Below the pieces are notes generated by a model, which worked only from the letters and a program-made list of their open reading frames with translations, searched no databases and was not told the DNA's origin. A program made the position numbers and the translations under genes. A stretch of 64,000 nt of DNA, from positions 27,372,742 to 27,436,741 of the forward strand of contig CM046343.1 in assembly GCA_025403435.1 (NCBI GenBank), read 5' to 3'. This document shows, piece by piece, positions 24,501 through 33,870 of the stretch; the first letter of the stretch is position 1; each line of letters starts with the position of its first letter. Source of the stretch: Artocarpus heterophyllus. Its lineage: Eukaryota > Streptophyta > Magnoliopsida > Rosales > Moraceae.

Positions 24501-27500
24501 GTCATACAAGTAAATGAATCTAATTGAATTAGAACTTTAGCCCACAGGCAAGTTTTATGTCATAGATTCATGATATTATGCATGATTTACATTGGTAAAG
24601 CATGATTTACTTTTATTAGCCTCAATATTTTGGATCATAAGCATGTTTATTTTAATTATGCAGTCATACAACCTGTGAATTTCTCTGATGTACGATGTGA
24701 TATCCCTGAGCTGAAAGGGGATAACTACAAGGTCTGGAAGGAGAGAATTCTCCTTCACTTAGGGTGGATGGATATTGATTATGCTATAAGGAAAGACGAG
24801 CCCGTAATTACTGACACCAGCACTCAGGAAGAGATTGCTCTTTATGAACGTTGGGAGCGATCTAATCGCCTTAGCGTCATGTTCATAAAGACTAAAATCT
24901 CTGCTGGTATACGTGGTTCTGTCGAACAGTATGACAAGGTCCGGGCATTACTGAAGGCCATTGATGAGCAATTTGAAACTTCAGTTAAGGCACTTGCCAG
25001 CACCCTAATCATGAGGTTCTCATCCTTAAGGCTCACCGGTGTGAGAGGTGTGCGTGAGCACATCATGGAGATGAGGGACATAGCGGCTCAATTAAAGAAC
25101 CTTGAGGTGGATATGTCTGAATCTTTCCTGGTGCACTACATTCTGAACACTCTACCAAAACAATATGGGCCCTTTAAGATTTCCTATAATACACATAAGG
25201 ACAAATGGTCAATAAATGAACTTCTGACCATGTGTACTCAGGAAGAGGGGCGGCTTGTAATGGAAATGGGTGAAACTGCACTTACAACCACGAGAGGAAA
25301 GAATCAGAATCAAGACCAACATCAGGCCAAGGACAAAGGGAAGAGTAAAATACCTCCCAAAGCTGTCATTAAGAAGGAATCCAAGTGTTTCTTCTGTAAA
25401 AAGAAGGGACACATGAAGAAGGATTGCACAAAATTTCAAAGTTGGCTTGAGAAGAAAGGTAATTCAATCTCATTGGTTTGTTATGAATCTAATATGATTG
25501 ATGTTGTTTATAACACATGGTGGATTGATTCTGGATCTACAATCCATGTTTCGAATACCTTGCAGGGTATGCGAAAACTAAGGAAGCCACTGGGAAGTGA
25601 GCTTAGCATCTCTTCAGGAAATAAGATGCGTTCACATGTGGAAGCCATCGGAACATGCACCTTAGTTTTAAGTAGTGGTTTTACTTTGGAATTGGATAAG
25701 ACATTTTATGTTCCAAACTTTTCTAGGAACTTGATTTCTGTTTCCAGACTTGTACATTTGGGATATTCCTTTACTTTTTCAGACAAATGTTTCAGTTTAT
25801 TTTATAAATCTGATCTTGTTGGGAATGGTATTTTGTCTGATGGTCTTTTCTCAATTAACTTGCAAAATGAACCACATCATACTGCTATGCATGTTCAATA
25901 TGGCATTAAACGTTGTGTTATAAATGAGGATTCCTCTATGTTGTGGCATCGGAGATTAGGACATATCTCCATTGAGAGAATCAAGAGGTTAGTGACTGAC
26001 GGAGTACTTTGTACTTTGGATTTTACTGACTTCGAGACTTGTGTGGGTTGCATTAAGGGAAAGCTAACCAACAAGTCTAAGAAAGGTGCCAAGAGGAGTT
26101 CAGAAATATTAGAAATCATACATTCAGATATTTGTAGTCCAGTAATGGACTCATATGGTCCGAGATACTTCATCTCTTTCATAGATGATTACTCACGGTA
26201 CATGTATCTCTACTTGCTTCATACAAAGGACGAAGCATTAGACGCCTTTAAAGTTTTTAAGGCTGAAGTAGAGAAACAATGCGGAAAACAAATAAAGATC
26301 GTGAGGACAGATAGAGGTGGAGAATATTATGGTAGATACACTGAGGATGGACAAGCTCAAGGTCCATTTGCAAGGTTTCTTCAAGAACATGGGATAGTTG
26401 CCCAATACACCATGCCTGGTTCTCCTGATCAGAATGGTGTAGCAGAAAGAAGAAACCGAACATTAATGGACATGGTGAGGAGTATGCAGAGTAACTCCAA
26501 CCTACCTAAGTCCTTGTGGACTGAAGCTCTTAAGACGGCTGTGTATATATTAAACCGGGTTCCGACTAAGGCTATCCCAAGGACGCCATTTGAGTTATGG
26601 AAAGGTTGGAAACCGAGTTTGCGACATATACGCGTTTGGGGATGTCCGTCTGAAGTAAGAGTATACAACCCACAAGAGAAGAAGCTAGATCCGAGGACCA
26701 TTAGCGGATATTTCGTTGGATATGCCGAGAGGTCCAAAGGATATAGATTCTACTGTCCAACTCATAGCACTAGATTTGTGGAATCAAGGAACGCCAAGTT
26801 TCTTGAGAATGACTTGATTAGTGGGAGCGATCAATTTCGGAACATAGTTTCTGAAGGAGATCATACTGAAGCCCAACCATCTACATCAAGTGACAGGTTG
26901 ATCATAGTTCATAGCACTCCTAAAGTTCAACCGAGTGTTGTGCAACCGATCATTGAGGTTCCACAAATTGTTGATAATAATCTAGAAGGTCAAGTTGCTC
27001 AAGAACCACCGGAAACAATCGAGCAACAAGTTGGACAACAGATTCCTCTGGAAAATGTTGAACTAACATTAAGGAGATCTACTAGAGAAAGGAAATCGGC
27101 AATTTCTAGTGATTATGTTGTGTATCTACAAGAATCGGACTACAACATTGGAGCTGAAAATGATCCCGAAACGTTTTCACAAGCCATAAGTTGCCAAGAA
27201 TCAAAACTTTGGTACGATGCAATGAAGGATGAGATGGATTCTATGGCATCCAATGGAGTCTGGGATCTTGTCGAGTTGCCTGATGGTGCAAAAGCCATAG
27301 GGTGTAAATGGGTCTATAAAACGAAGAAAGACTCATTGGGCAACATCGAAAGATATAAGGCAAGACTCGTCGCCAAAGGATTCAATCAGAAAGAAGGAAT
27401 CGACTACAAGGAGACCTTTTCTCCTGTATCCAAGAAAGATTCTCTCCGCATTATCTTGGCACTTGTTGCTCATTTTGACTTAGAGTTGCAACAGATGGAT

Positions 27501-29722
27501 GTGAAAACGGCATTTCTCAATGGTGAACTAGAGGAAGAGGTTTATATGAAACAACCAGAAGGATTCTCCTCTAGTAATGGTGAGCAGTTGGTATGTAAGC
27601 TTAAGAAATCCATATATGGGTTAAAGCAGGCCTCCCGTCAGTGGTATTTGAAATTTCATGATGTCATCTCCTCATTTGGATTTGTAGAGAACATCATGGA
27701 TCAATGTATATACCAGAAGGTCAGTGGGAGTAAAATTTGTTTCCTGGTTCTATATGTGGATGACATTTTACTTGCAACCAATGACAAGGGTATGCTGTAT
27801 GAGGTAAAACAATTCCTCTCTAAAAACTTTGACATGAAGGATATGGGTGATGCATCCTTCGTTATAGGCATTAAGATACACAGAGACAGATATAAAGGCA
27901 CTTTGGGTCTGTCTCAAGAGGCCTATATCAACAAAGTTTTGGAGAGATTTCGGATGAAAAATTGTTCACCGAGTATAGCTCCCATTGTGAAGGGTGACAG
28001 ATTCAATTTGAATCAGTGCCCGAAAAATGACCTTGAAAGAGAACAGATGCACAACATTCCATATGCTTCAGCTGTTGGAAGTCTTATGTATGCTCAGGTT
28101 TGCACAAGACCTGACATTGCATTTGGTGTAGGAATGTTGGGCAGATATCAGAGTGATCCAGGATTAGACCACTGGAAGGCTGCAAAGAAGGTGATGAGGT
28201 ACCTACAAGGAACCAAAGACTACATGCTTATGTATAGACGGACTGACAACTTGGAAGTCATTGGCTACTCTGATTCTGACTTTGCTGGCTGCATTGATTC
28301 ACGGAAATCAACTTCCGGATACATTTTCATGCTAGCTAGTGGAGCTATTTCATGGAGGAGCGCCAAACAAACCTTAACTGCTACTTCCACTATGGAGGCC
28401 GAGTTCGTATCCTGTTTTGAGGCTACCTCACATGGTGTATGGATCAAGAGTTTCATTTCTGGGCTTAGGATTATGGATTCTATCTCTAGGCCATTGAAGA
28501 TATTCTGTGACAATTCAGCTGCTGTTTTTATGGCTAGAAACAACAAGAGCGGTAGTCGAAGCAAACACATCGACATTAAGTATCTAGCCATAAGAGAACG
28601 TGTTAAGGATAAAGCAGTGGTCATTGAACACATAAGCACTGAATTGATGATTGCCGATCCCTTGACTAAAGGCATGCCACCAGTAAAATTTAAGGATCAT
28701 GTGGACAGAATGGGACTTGGTTCCCTCATGTAATTTGTTGTACTTTGTTATGAAACTCTATATTTATGATATTTTCTCATTTCATCTTCAGTTGAGTGCA
28801 CAAATTTATTTCTGAGAGATATCACTAAAGTTTGGACCTGAATAAACATAGGGTTTGTTCATTAAGATATAAGGGTAAGTCTTAAGAGGCAAGGTATATT
28901 GTGATGCATGGAAGATAATACTCATCATTTAGAGGACCTATCGCCATGATTCATGTATTTTGTCTCTTTTTGCGATGGTTGATGGGAAGTATGGGCCAAG
29001 TGGGAGAATGTTGGACTCTAATTGGCCCACGTGGAGGACAACTCATTAGCATCAACCGCCGAACGGTTAATTGTCAGAATAACCGTTCGGCAGGCAACCC
29101 GTACAAAAGGCCGTGTGATGGTCACGGATATATACACGAAAATTTTGAGAATTTTCATTCTCTGGTCCCTGGGCATACATTTTTTAAGAACAACAATACA
29201 CCATCTGAGTGGATTTGTGAGTGTCCAGAAAAATCAAAATTCACAGAGCACGGTGTATAAAATTCGTGCAAAACAGAGCAATGGCCGGAGGTATTTAATG
29301 ATCCATTTGCTTCCGCTTTTATGAATTCAATTGTTTCATATTGTTTTTATGTTACATGGGATTCATCTAAAGAACTCGTGCAAGCATATAAGGTAATAGA
29401 AAAGTTGCAGTAGAGGATTCTTTCTTAGTCTCACCTACTTGGGCTAGGCGATTGACCAGCCCAGGAATAGCCTTCCCAGTAAGCCGCATACAAACTTCAT
29501 CAGTAAAATGGTTGCAATTCTTGGCAATCAAATGATAGGTGTCACCGTGATATTTCCCGGAAATGTGCTCCATAAATGATCGAAATTCTGCAGGAGACAA
29601 ATCATTGCTGCCCAACAACACTGATCGTCTGAAGATAAATCCAGGGCAACTTCTGGGTTCCACCTCAAACACTCCACTAGAAGAGTACTCATGGGTTCCA
29701 AACCCATATTCCATTCCATGTG
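21379..29722 (-). CDS. DeSI-like (PPPDE-fold) cysteine isopeptidase gene, 3' three exons
   Basis: Three minus-strand exons, 29722-29435, 22723-22643 and 21527-21379 (stop TGA), join in phase with consensus splice sites. Codons are split G|GT and G|AT at the junctions. They encode about 170 residues of a PPPDE-family protein of the plant deSI-like group. 'GVFEVEPRSCPGF' is followed by 'HLIAKNCNHFTDEVC', whose first Cys is the catalytic thiol; 'GLVNRLAQVGSFCNCLLP' spans the first junction. The family removes SUMO or ubiquitin-like tags. The catalytic His and the N-terminus belong to an upstream exon that I cannot find in 29723-33862; either it lies farther away or the gene is 5'-truncated. The large intron holds Copia-1 (empty size about 380 bp) and the last intron holds a CACTA MITE. 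The exons themselves are intact, so a functional gene remains possible. Confidence 0.85.
21924..22449. mobile_element. CACTA-type foldback MITE in a DeSI intron
   Basis: A 526-bp element that is almost one perfect inverted repeat. The ends read CACTACAAGAAAAACTAC and its complement, and the arms pair along nearly their whole length around a centre at about 22185. The 3-bp flanks AAC (21921-21923 and 22450-22452) match, as expected of CACTA (CMC/EnSpm) target duplications. The motif ACGACAT or its complement occurs more than ten times through both arms. It has no coding capacity, so movement would need a transposase from elsewhere. Confidence 0.92.
22643..22723 (-). CDS. DeSI-like gene, penultimate exon
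   Basis: 81-nt exon with TTTCAG before and GTAAGT after. It encodes the conserved 'SFCNCLLPE' block and is in phase with both neighbouring exons. Confidence 0.85.
23030..23377 (+). repeat. Copia-1 5' LTR
   Basis: Begins TGTTGGACTC and ends TGTTACA. It is identical to the 3' LTR except for about seven substitutions. An inverted pair 'cgaacggtta...aaccgttcgg' lies at about 23081-23112. Confidence 0.97.
23380..23392 (+). other. Copia-1 primer-binding site
   Basis: TGGCATCAGAGCC, two bases after the 5' LTR, matches the methionine-tRNA type of primer site. Confidence 0.85.
23661..23825. repeat. Five near-palindromes in the Copia-1 leader
   Basis: Five copies of an 17-19-bp near-palindrome of the form AAAACGACANGTCGTTTT lie at 23661-23678, 23701-23718 (perfect), 23732-23748, 23776-23794 and 23809-23825, in the untranslated leader. 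Just upstream 'aaccgggtc' is repeated three times (about 23598-23627). Such arrays may bind a regulator or form hairpins. The function is unknown. Confidence 0.85.
24630..28733 (+). CDS. Copia-1 gag-pol polyprotein
   Basis: An uninterrupted frame of about 1367 codons, the usual length for a plant Copia polyprotein. Domains in order: gag; CCHC zinc knuckle (residues about 253-266, 'CFFCKKKGHMKKDC'); protease with D300-S-G in 'WWIDSGST'; integrase zinc finger (H440 and 'CVGC' near 471); integrase core with D500, D561 and E606; RVT_2 reverse transcriptase with 'YVDD' at 1042-1045; and RNase H with D1215 and 'STMEAEF'. All catalytic residues checked are present, so the element could be autonomous. 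Oddity: the frame starts without an ATG. It opens at 24606, and the first in-frame ATG is at 24768, inside gag. The true start may need a spliced leader or a non-AUG codon ('tatgcag' at 24657-24663 resembles an acceptor). Confidence 0.95.
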   Translation: MDHKHVYFNYAVIQPVNFSDVRCDIPELKGDNYKVWKERILLHLGWMDIDYAIRKDEPVITDTSTQEEIALYERWERSNRLSVMFIKTKISAGIRGSVEQYDKVRALLKAIDEQFETSVKALASTLIMRFSSLRLTGVRGVREHIMEMRDIAAQLKNLEVDMSESFLVHYILNTLPKQYGPFKISYNTHKDKWSINELLTMCTQEEGRLVMEMGETALTTTRGKNQNQDQHQAKDKGKSKIPPKAVIKKESKCFFCKKKGHMKKDCTKFQSWLEKKGNSISLVCYESNMIDVVYNTWWIDSGSTIHVSNTLQGMRKLRKPLGSELSISSGNKMRSHVEAIGTCTLVLSSGFTLELDKTFYVPNFSRNLISVSRLVHLGYSFTFSDKCFSLFYKSDLVGNGILSDGLFSINLQNEPHHTAMHVQYGIKRCVINEDSSMLWHRRLGHISIERIKRLVTDGVLCTLDFTDFETCVGCIKGKLTNKSKKGAKRSSEILEIIHSDICSPVMDSYGPRYFISFIDDYSRYMYLYLLHTKDEALDAFKVFKAEVEKQCGKQIKIVRTDRGGEYYGRYTEDGQAQGPFARFLQEHGIVAQYTMPGSPDQNGVAERRNRTLMDMVRSMQSNSNLPKSLWTEALKTAVYILNRVPTKAIPRTPFELWKGWKPSLRHIRVWGCPSEVRVYNPQEKKLDPRTISGYFVGYAERSKGYRFYCPTHSTRFVESRNAKFLENDLISGSDQFRNIVSEGDHTEAQPSTSSDRLIIVHSTPKVQPSVVQPIIEVPQIVDNNLEGQVAQEPPETIEQQVGQQIPLENVELTLRRSTRERKSAISSDYVVYLQESDYNIGAENDPETFSQAISCQESKLWYDAMKDEMDSMASNGVWDLVELPDGAKAIGCKWVYKTKKDSLGNIERYKARLVAKGFNQKEGIDYKETFSPVSKKDSLRIILALVAHFDLELQQMDVKTAFLNGELEEEVYMKQPEGFSSSNGEQLVCKLKKSIYGLKQASRQWYLKFHDVISSFGFVENIMDQCIYQKVSGSKICFLVLYVDDILLATNDKGMLYEVKQFLSKNFDMKDMGDASFVIGIKIHRDRYKGTLGLSQEAYINKVLERFRMKNCSPSIAPIVKGDRFNLNQCPKNDLEREQMHNIPYASAVGSLMYAQVCTRPDIAFGVGMLGRYQSDPGLDHWKAAKKVMRYLQGTKDYMLMYRRTDNLEVIGYSDSDFAGCIDSRKSTSGYIFMLASGAISWRSAKQTLTATSTMEAEFVSCFEATSHGVWIKSFISGLRIMDSISRPLKIFCDNSAAVFMARNNKSGSRSKHIDIKYLAIRERVKDKAVVIEHISTELMIADPLTKGMPPVKFKDHVDRMGLGSLM
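28998..29008 (+). other. Copia-1 polypurine tract
   Basis: AAGTGGGAGAA directly before the 3' LTR, the primer for plus-strand DNA synthesis. Confidence 0.85.
29009..29356 (+). repeat. Copia-1 3' LTR
   Basis: 348-bp copy of the 5' LTR, followed by the second TGGGA of the target duplication. Confidence 0.97.
29435..29722 (-). CDS. DeSI-like gene, exon with the catalytic cysteine
   Basis: 288-nt exon, preceded by an AATAG acceptor and followed by a GTGAGA donor. It encodes most of the PPPDE core, including the 'NCNHF' catalytic-Cys block. It is split from its downstream exon by the 6.7-kb intron that contains Copia-1. Confidence 0.88.
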
Positions 29723-31230
29723 CTATTCATTGAAACAGATAGAATTGTATTGGGTGTATTGACAACTTAATAAAATAAGTCAAGGAGGAAGACATCATCC
29801 AACCATTCAACTACAAGAGTGAGGAGAAAAACCAATAGCAAAGGGGTCAACAGAACATGATGATAATTAAAGAAATGCAGGGGCGCCTTCCAGCATAATA
29901 TGCACGTGTCTACTATGACAATACGTTACTTCAAGAGTAGATTAGCTTCATACTTCAAGAAGACAAAGGTGGTGTTAGAACATTGGACCAAGGTAATATC
30001 CACATTTTTCTTCTCATTTCTTTTTCTAACAAACATAAGAAAAATATTTTACTTAGATAGCCATTAAAAGAAGACCAAAACAAAGCTAGGTTTTTACATG
30101 ATTAAGTTTTGTTTTAGTGTTGATCCAAGAGGAAGGAGTGGAGCTAGAAGTTTTAAGATCACCCACCTAAAAGTTGTCATCAAGGGTAAGTAATTTAAAC
30201 TTTTCCATAAATTTCCTTAAGAATAAATTTTATAAGTTTGTGAGAGACTTGATGATTGGGTGAGGAAATGGGTTGTAATAATTATTTATGTGATTAGTAT
30301 AGTTTGTGCTTGTATGAGATGTAAAAAGTGAGTATTACATGTTAAAAATAGGTTTTGTGCGAGTTTTGGTTTGTGAAAAAAAAAAATTCTACAAACTTTG
30401 AACATGTAAACGGAGACTTTAGAATCAACCTTTTTTTCAACTTTGCCAAACACGGGACTTTTAGTTTTTGACATTTTGAACAAAAACCCGTGACTGAAAA
30501 AAAAAAGAAGTAGTTTTGACTCTAAATAGGCCTACAGAATAGTTTTTAGGGACTGCCTAAAATAGTCTCAAAAACTGTCAAGAAGCAGCCCCTACAACTG
30601 CTTAACACAGTTGGAGAAAGCTGTTCAAAATAGTTCCAGCACTGCCAAAATTGTTTTGCCATTTTCAGGCCATTTCGGGTCTGAATTTTACGTTTCACCA
30701 AACATGAAAGTTTTAGATTTCAACAAGACAAACAACTTTTGTGGAGAAAATTTTTCCAAAATCTTCCTCTAAAATATAGTTGTGGATAGTTTTCTAAAAC
30801 TATCCAAAAACTGTATTTTGAGCAGAAAACTGATTTAAAGTTTTGGGTCATTTCGAGGCCCAACTACAATTTTTGCCAAATATAAAAGTTTTAGTTTGCA
30901 GTAAAATGAAGAACTTTCATAAAGAAAATTTTGTGAAAATCTATTTCTAAATTGGACTTTAATTTAGAAAAACTTTTTGATCGGTAAAAATTTCAAAGTT
31001 TTAACCATGAAACAATTGTACCAACAAACAATGGTAACCGGGACTTTAAAACAAGCAAGAAATTTTTTTAAAAAACATACATTTAAAAACAAGTGACTTT
31101 TATGGAGGAAAAAAAAACTGCATTTAATATAGATTTTACATAAAACTTCCAAACCTACTCTACCTATACCAGTTTTTACAAACAAATATCGCGCAACTTT
31201 AAAATTTGACTTTTCACTAAAGCAAGAAAT
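29723..31230. other. Non-coding DNA upstream of the DeSI exons
   Basis: No exon of the DeSI-like gene and no other coding sequence is recognisable here on either strand. From about 30500 the sequence is AT-rich with repeated 'actgtcaa/ctgccaaaa' words and may already be the 5' part of the LTR that ends at 32755. Its start could not be fixed. Confidence 0.4.
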
Positions 31231-32755
31231 TGTAGTGTTTTAGAGAGGTTATATAGGCCCGAGATTTGATGGGTTAATAATTTCAGGCATTATTTTATAG
31301 AGTGATTTTTATTTAAATTTTCAATCTAAATGGGTAAGAATTACAAAGATAAACTTTAATAGTCTTTAATTTGAACATTAGTTCAGCAAGCAAAAAAAAA
31401 CCCTATACGATAGAACTTTAATACCACGATGTTAGGTACGGGTCCAACGCCCATTTCAGTCTAAAATGCCGCTCGAAACACAGTCTATCGATAGAAGCTA
31501 TAAGACATTATGATGTCCTTTTCGAGCTTATGGACTTAAAATCAATTGTGAGCCCATGAAATGGATTTAAAATAAGCCCAATTAGGACTTAAGGTAAGAA
31601 TCATGAATTCAAGAAGTGACTAATTTAGTGGATTAAAACCTCACGGATTAAATGACCATAGATAATTAATTAATTGTTTTGAAATTAATTAATTATCGAC
31701 TTAGATACGAACAAATGGCAATTAAGGAAAAGTTTGAATATTTTGAGGATTTAGTAAAAAATAATTCTTGTAATCGAAATAGTGAAACTCATGACCAGTT
31801 GATAAAGGAATTTACGATCTAACAGAATGATCAAATTCTTATGGTTATGCTAAAATTTAATAGCCTAAAATAGGAAATTCTTATACACTCGTAATGGGTG
31901 TTTGTACAGATTTATTTCAGTAGAGAAAGAGGAACTCAAAATTGATAGGGGAGTCTATTTCACTTATACAGATAAGCAAGAATCTCGCCTACAGTACGAA
32001 TAGTTTAAAATAAAGATTTTCAAGATGTTGCAAGCATGTTAATCTTTAAATACGATATGCCATGTCATATTTCGTGTTCACTAAAATAAAAAGAGAAACT
32101 TTAATGAAGAACTAACCAAGAGAGTCGTACCAACCTCTCGACCCATAGGAAGGCTCCATGTTAAAAATAAAATAAAATAATTGATCATGGTGTTATTGGG
32201 ACCTTGCAAACCCTAACATTCTGTTGATTGCATGCAACCGGTACAACTACTTGGGCCCGATTAATAGTAAGACAAGTTCATAACTGAGAATAATTCGGTT
32301 CATGCATTCTTAGCAAATACATGCATTTTAAATGATTACATGCTGCTTTAATCATTTTGCGAGTTTACTATTCCCACTTGCTGAGCGAAGGCTCATTCAA
32401 GAATATTCATGCTATAGGTAATCTGTCGGTAACGCTTAATGGACGATGACAAAGTGGTGGGCGATCAGAGTGGAGATATGGAACATGGATACTGTGTGCT
32501 TAGATTTCTGCTACTATGACTCATGTGCCTTATATATATAACTTTAAAATTTCGTTACTATATATGTTTTGAAATTACCGTTATGTTACTAATTAATTAG
32601 TTTGTTGCAACAAAAAGGTAAACATCGTTTTAAAATAGAATTTGTAAAGTTAACTTTTAAAGGATGGTTAAAAAAAATGTTCTGCAAAATTTAGAGTTTT
32701 AATTAAAAATATGTTTAAGAAGTTAAGTAACAGCCATGTAAGGAGGGTCACCACA
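31230..32755 (+). repeat. Old LTR, related to the 39056-43742 solo LTR
   Basis: The end 'gtaacagccatgtaagg...gggtcaccaca' at 32727-32755 matches, in opposite orientation, the terminal 29 bp of the solo LTR at 39056. The block 32110-32420 likewise matches the complement of 40380-40760 ('accaacctctcgaccca', 'gctgagcgaaggctcatt', 'catgctataggta'). A TATA-like 'ttatatagg' lies at about 31248. The LTR start is not located and may be further left; no coding region belongs to it. Confidence 0.6.
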
Positions 32756-33334
32756 AAAAGTTCAATTTTTTATTGTGTTAAGGTGGTGACCTCTTGTTGA
32801 ACTTTGTTTGGAGAAAGTAAAAACTAATATTTTGTTATGAATAAGGAAAAACTAATTACATATATGAGATACCATATTGTAAAAACCATTATCTCATTCA
32901 TATAACTAACGGCGGCATAATTGTTCAATTCATATTGTTAGTGTCACTGCCCAAAACTAGTCTTTTCAGGTATCGTCGTGTGGTTAAGGATGATTCTATG
33001 TTCTGCATCCCCCTTCATCCTTCAATGGTGTTGTTTTGGATAGAACATTGCAGGTGTTCTGTGATGTGCATTTCATATGGTGGAATTCTCTTATTAAATT
33101 GCGTCTCAGTTTCTTCGAGGGCTACAAATGAGGTATATTAGAGGCTTACTTCTAAGATATGTCGCTAATTTTATGAAAGAGAAAGCTAGAGAGATAGCAG
33201 ATTTCTCCTCTAAATAAACCCATATATGTATTACTAGAAATTAAACTCATCAAACAACAATAACACAAACAAATTAGAATAAATCAAGTTTATATATTTT
33301 CAATATATGTTTCGAACTTTCGTACGAACCTGAA
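32756..33334. other. Unassigned sequence
   Basis: A 68-codon open stretch at 32935-33141 resembles nothing that I recognise, and the rest is AT-rich. No gene can be supported. Confidence 0.3.
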
Positions 33335-33870
33335 TGTCTATTACCGACAAACATATCCGTTGTAATATAGTTATGATGTTACATGAAGATGCCTTCACAA
33401 TAATAAGGTACCTCTATATGTTAAAGGTTACTTGAGTTGATTTAATTGCAACGGTTCATGAAATGATACCCTTACGTGTTATTAAATCTAAAAAAAAAAA
33501 AAAGGTTCCAATCTTTCTGAAACATAATTTTATAACTAGATATTGTGTTCTATTAGAATATGATGACCCGAATTATATTTGGTCTGGCACGAAAAGTTCA
33601 CGGTGTGACATTTGTAGGGAAATTATAGTTATGGGATTTTTTTGGGGCCTGTGTTAGGGTGTCGCTACTATATATATGTGTTTCAGAATACTCTCCTCTT
33701 GTACCATAATTTTTATAGTGGATTTTGTTTCTGCCTCAGCCCATGGTTTTTCCCTTCTGGGGTTTTCCACGTATATTTTGTGTATTCTTTGTTCTTTGTT
33801 TTCTATTGCCTATTTTTCTTTATTTTCTAATATATTCAAGGATTTGTTGTATCTTAGAGGTAATTTGTCC
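33335..33870 (+). repeat. Copia LTR-like repeat at the left edge of copy B
   Basis: Starts 'catatccgttgtaatatag' like the blocks at 4425 and 38285. It ends in a T/C-rich part at about 33700-33860 with 'cccatggtttttcccttc' and 'ttttccacgtatattttgtg', words typical of the transcribed 3' end of plant Copia LTRs. Copy B of the segmental duplication starts at or just inside its right end. Confidence 0.5.

Larger units (their letters stand above)
23030..29356 (+). mobile_element. Copia-1: complete, young Ty1/Copia retrotransposon
   Basis: 6327-bp element with LTRs 23030-23377 and 29009-29356 (348 bp each). It is flanked by a perfect 5-bp target duplication TGGGA (23025-23029 and 29357-29361). The primer-binding site is 23380-23392, the purine tract 28998-29008. 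One uninterrupted gag-pol frame is present. By eye the LTRs differ at about 7 of 348 positions. The element sits inside an intron of the DeSI-like gene, in the opposite orientation to the gene. Confidence 0.98.

Noticed and set aside
32935..33141. Possible small gene of 68 codons
   Set aside because: No family resemblance, no splice or promoter context, and flanked by LTR-derived DNA.
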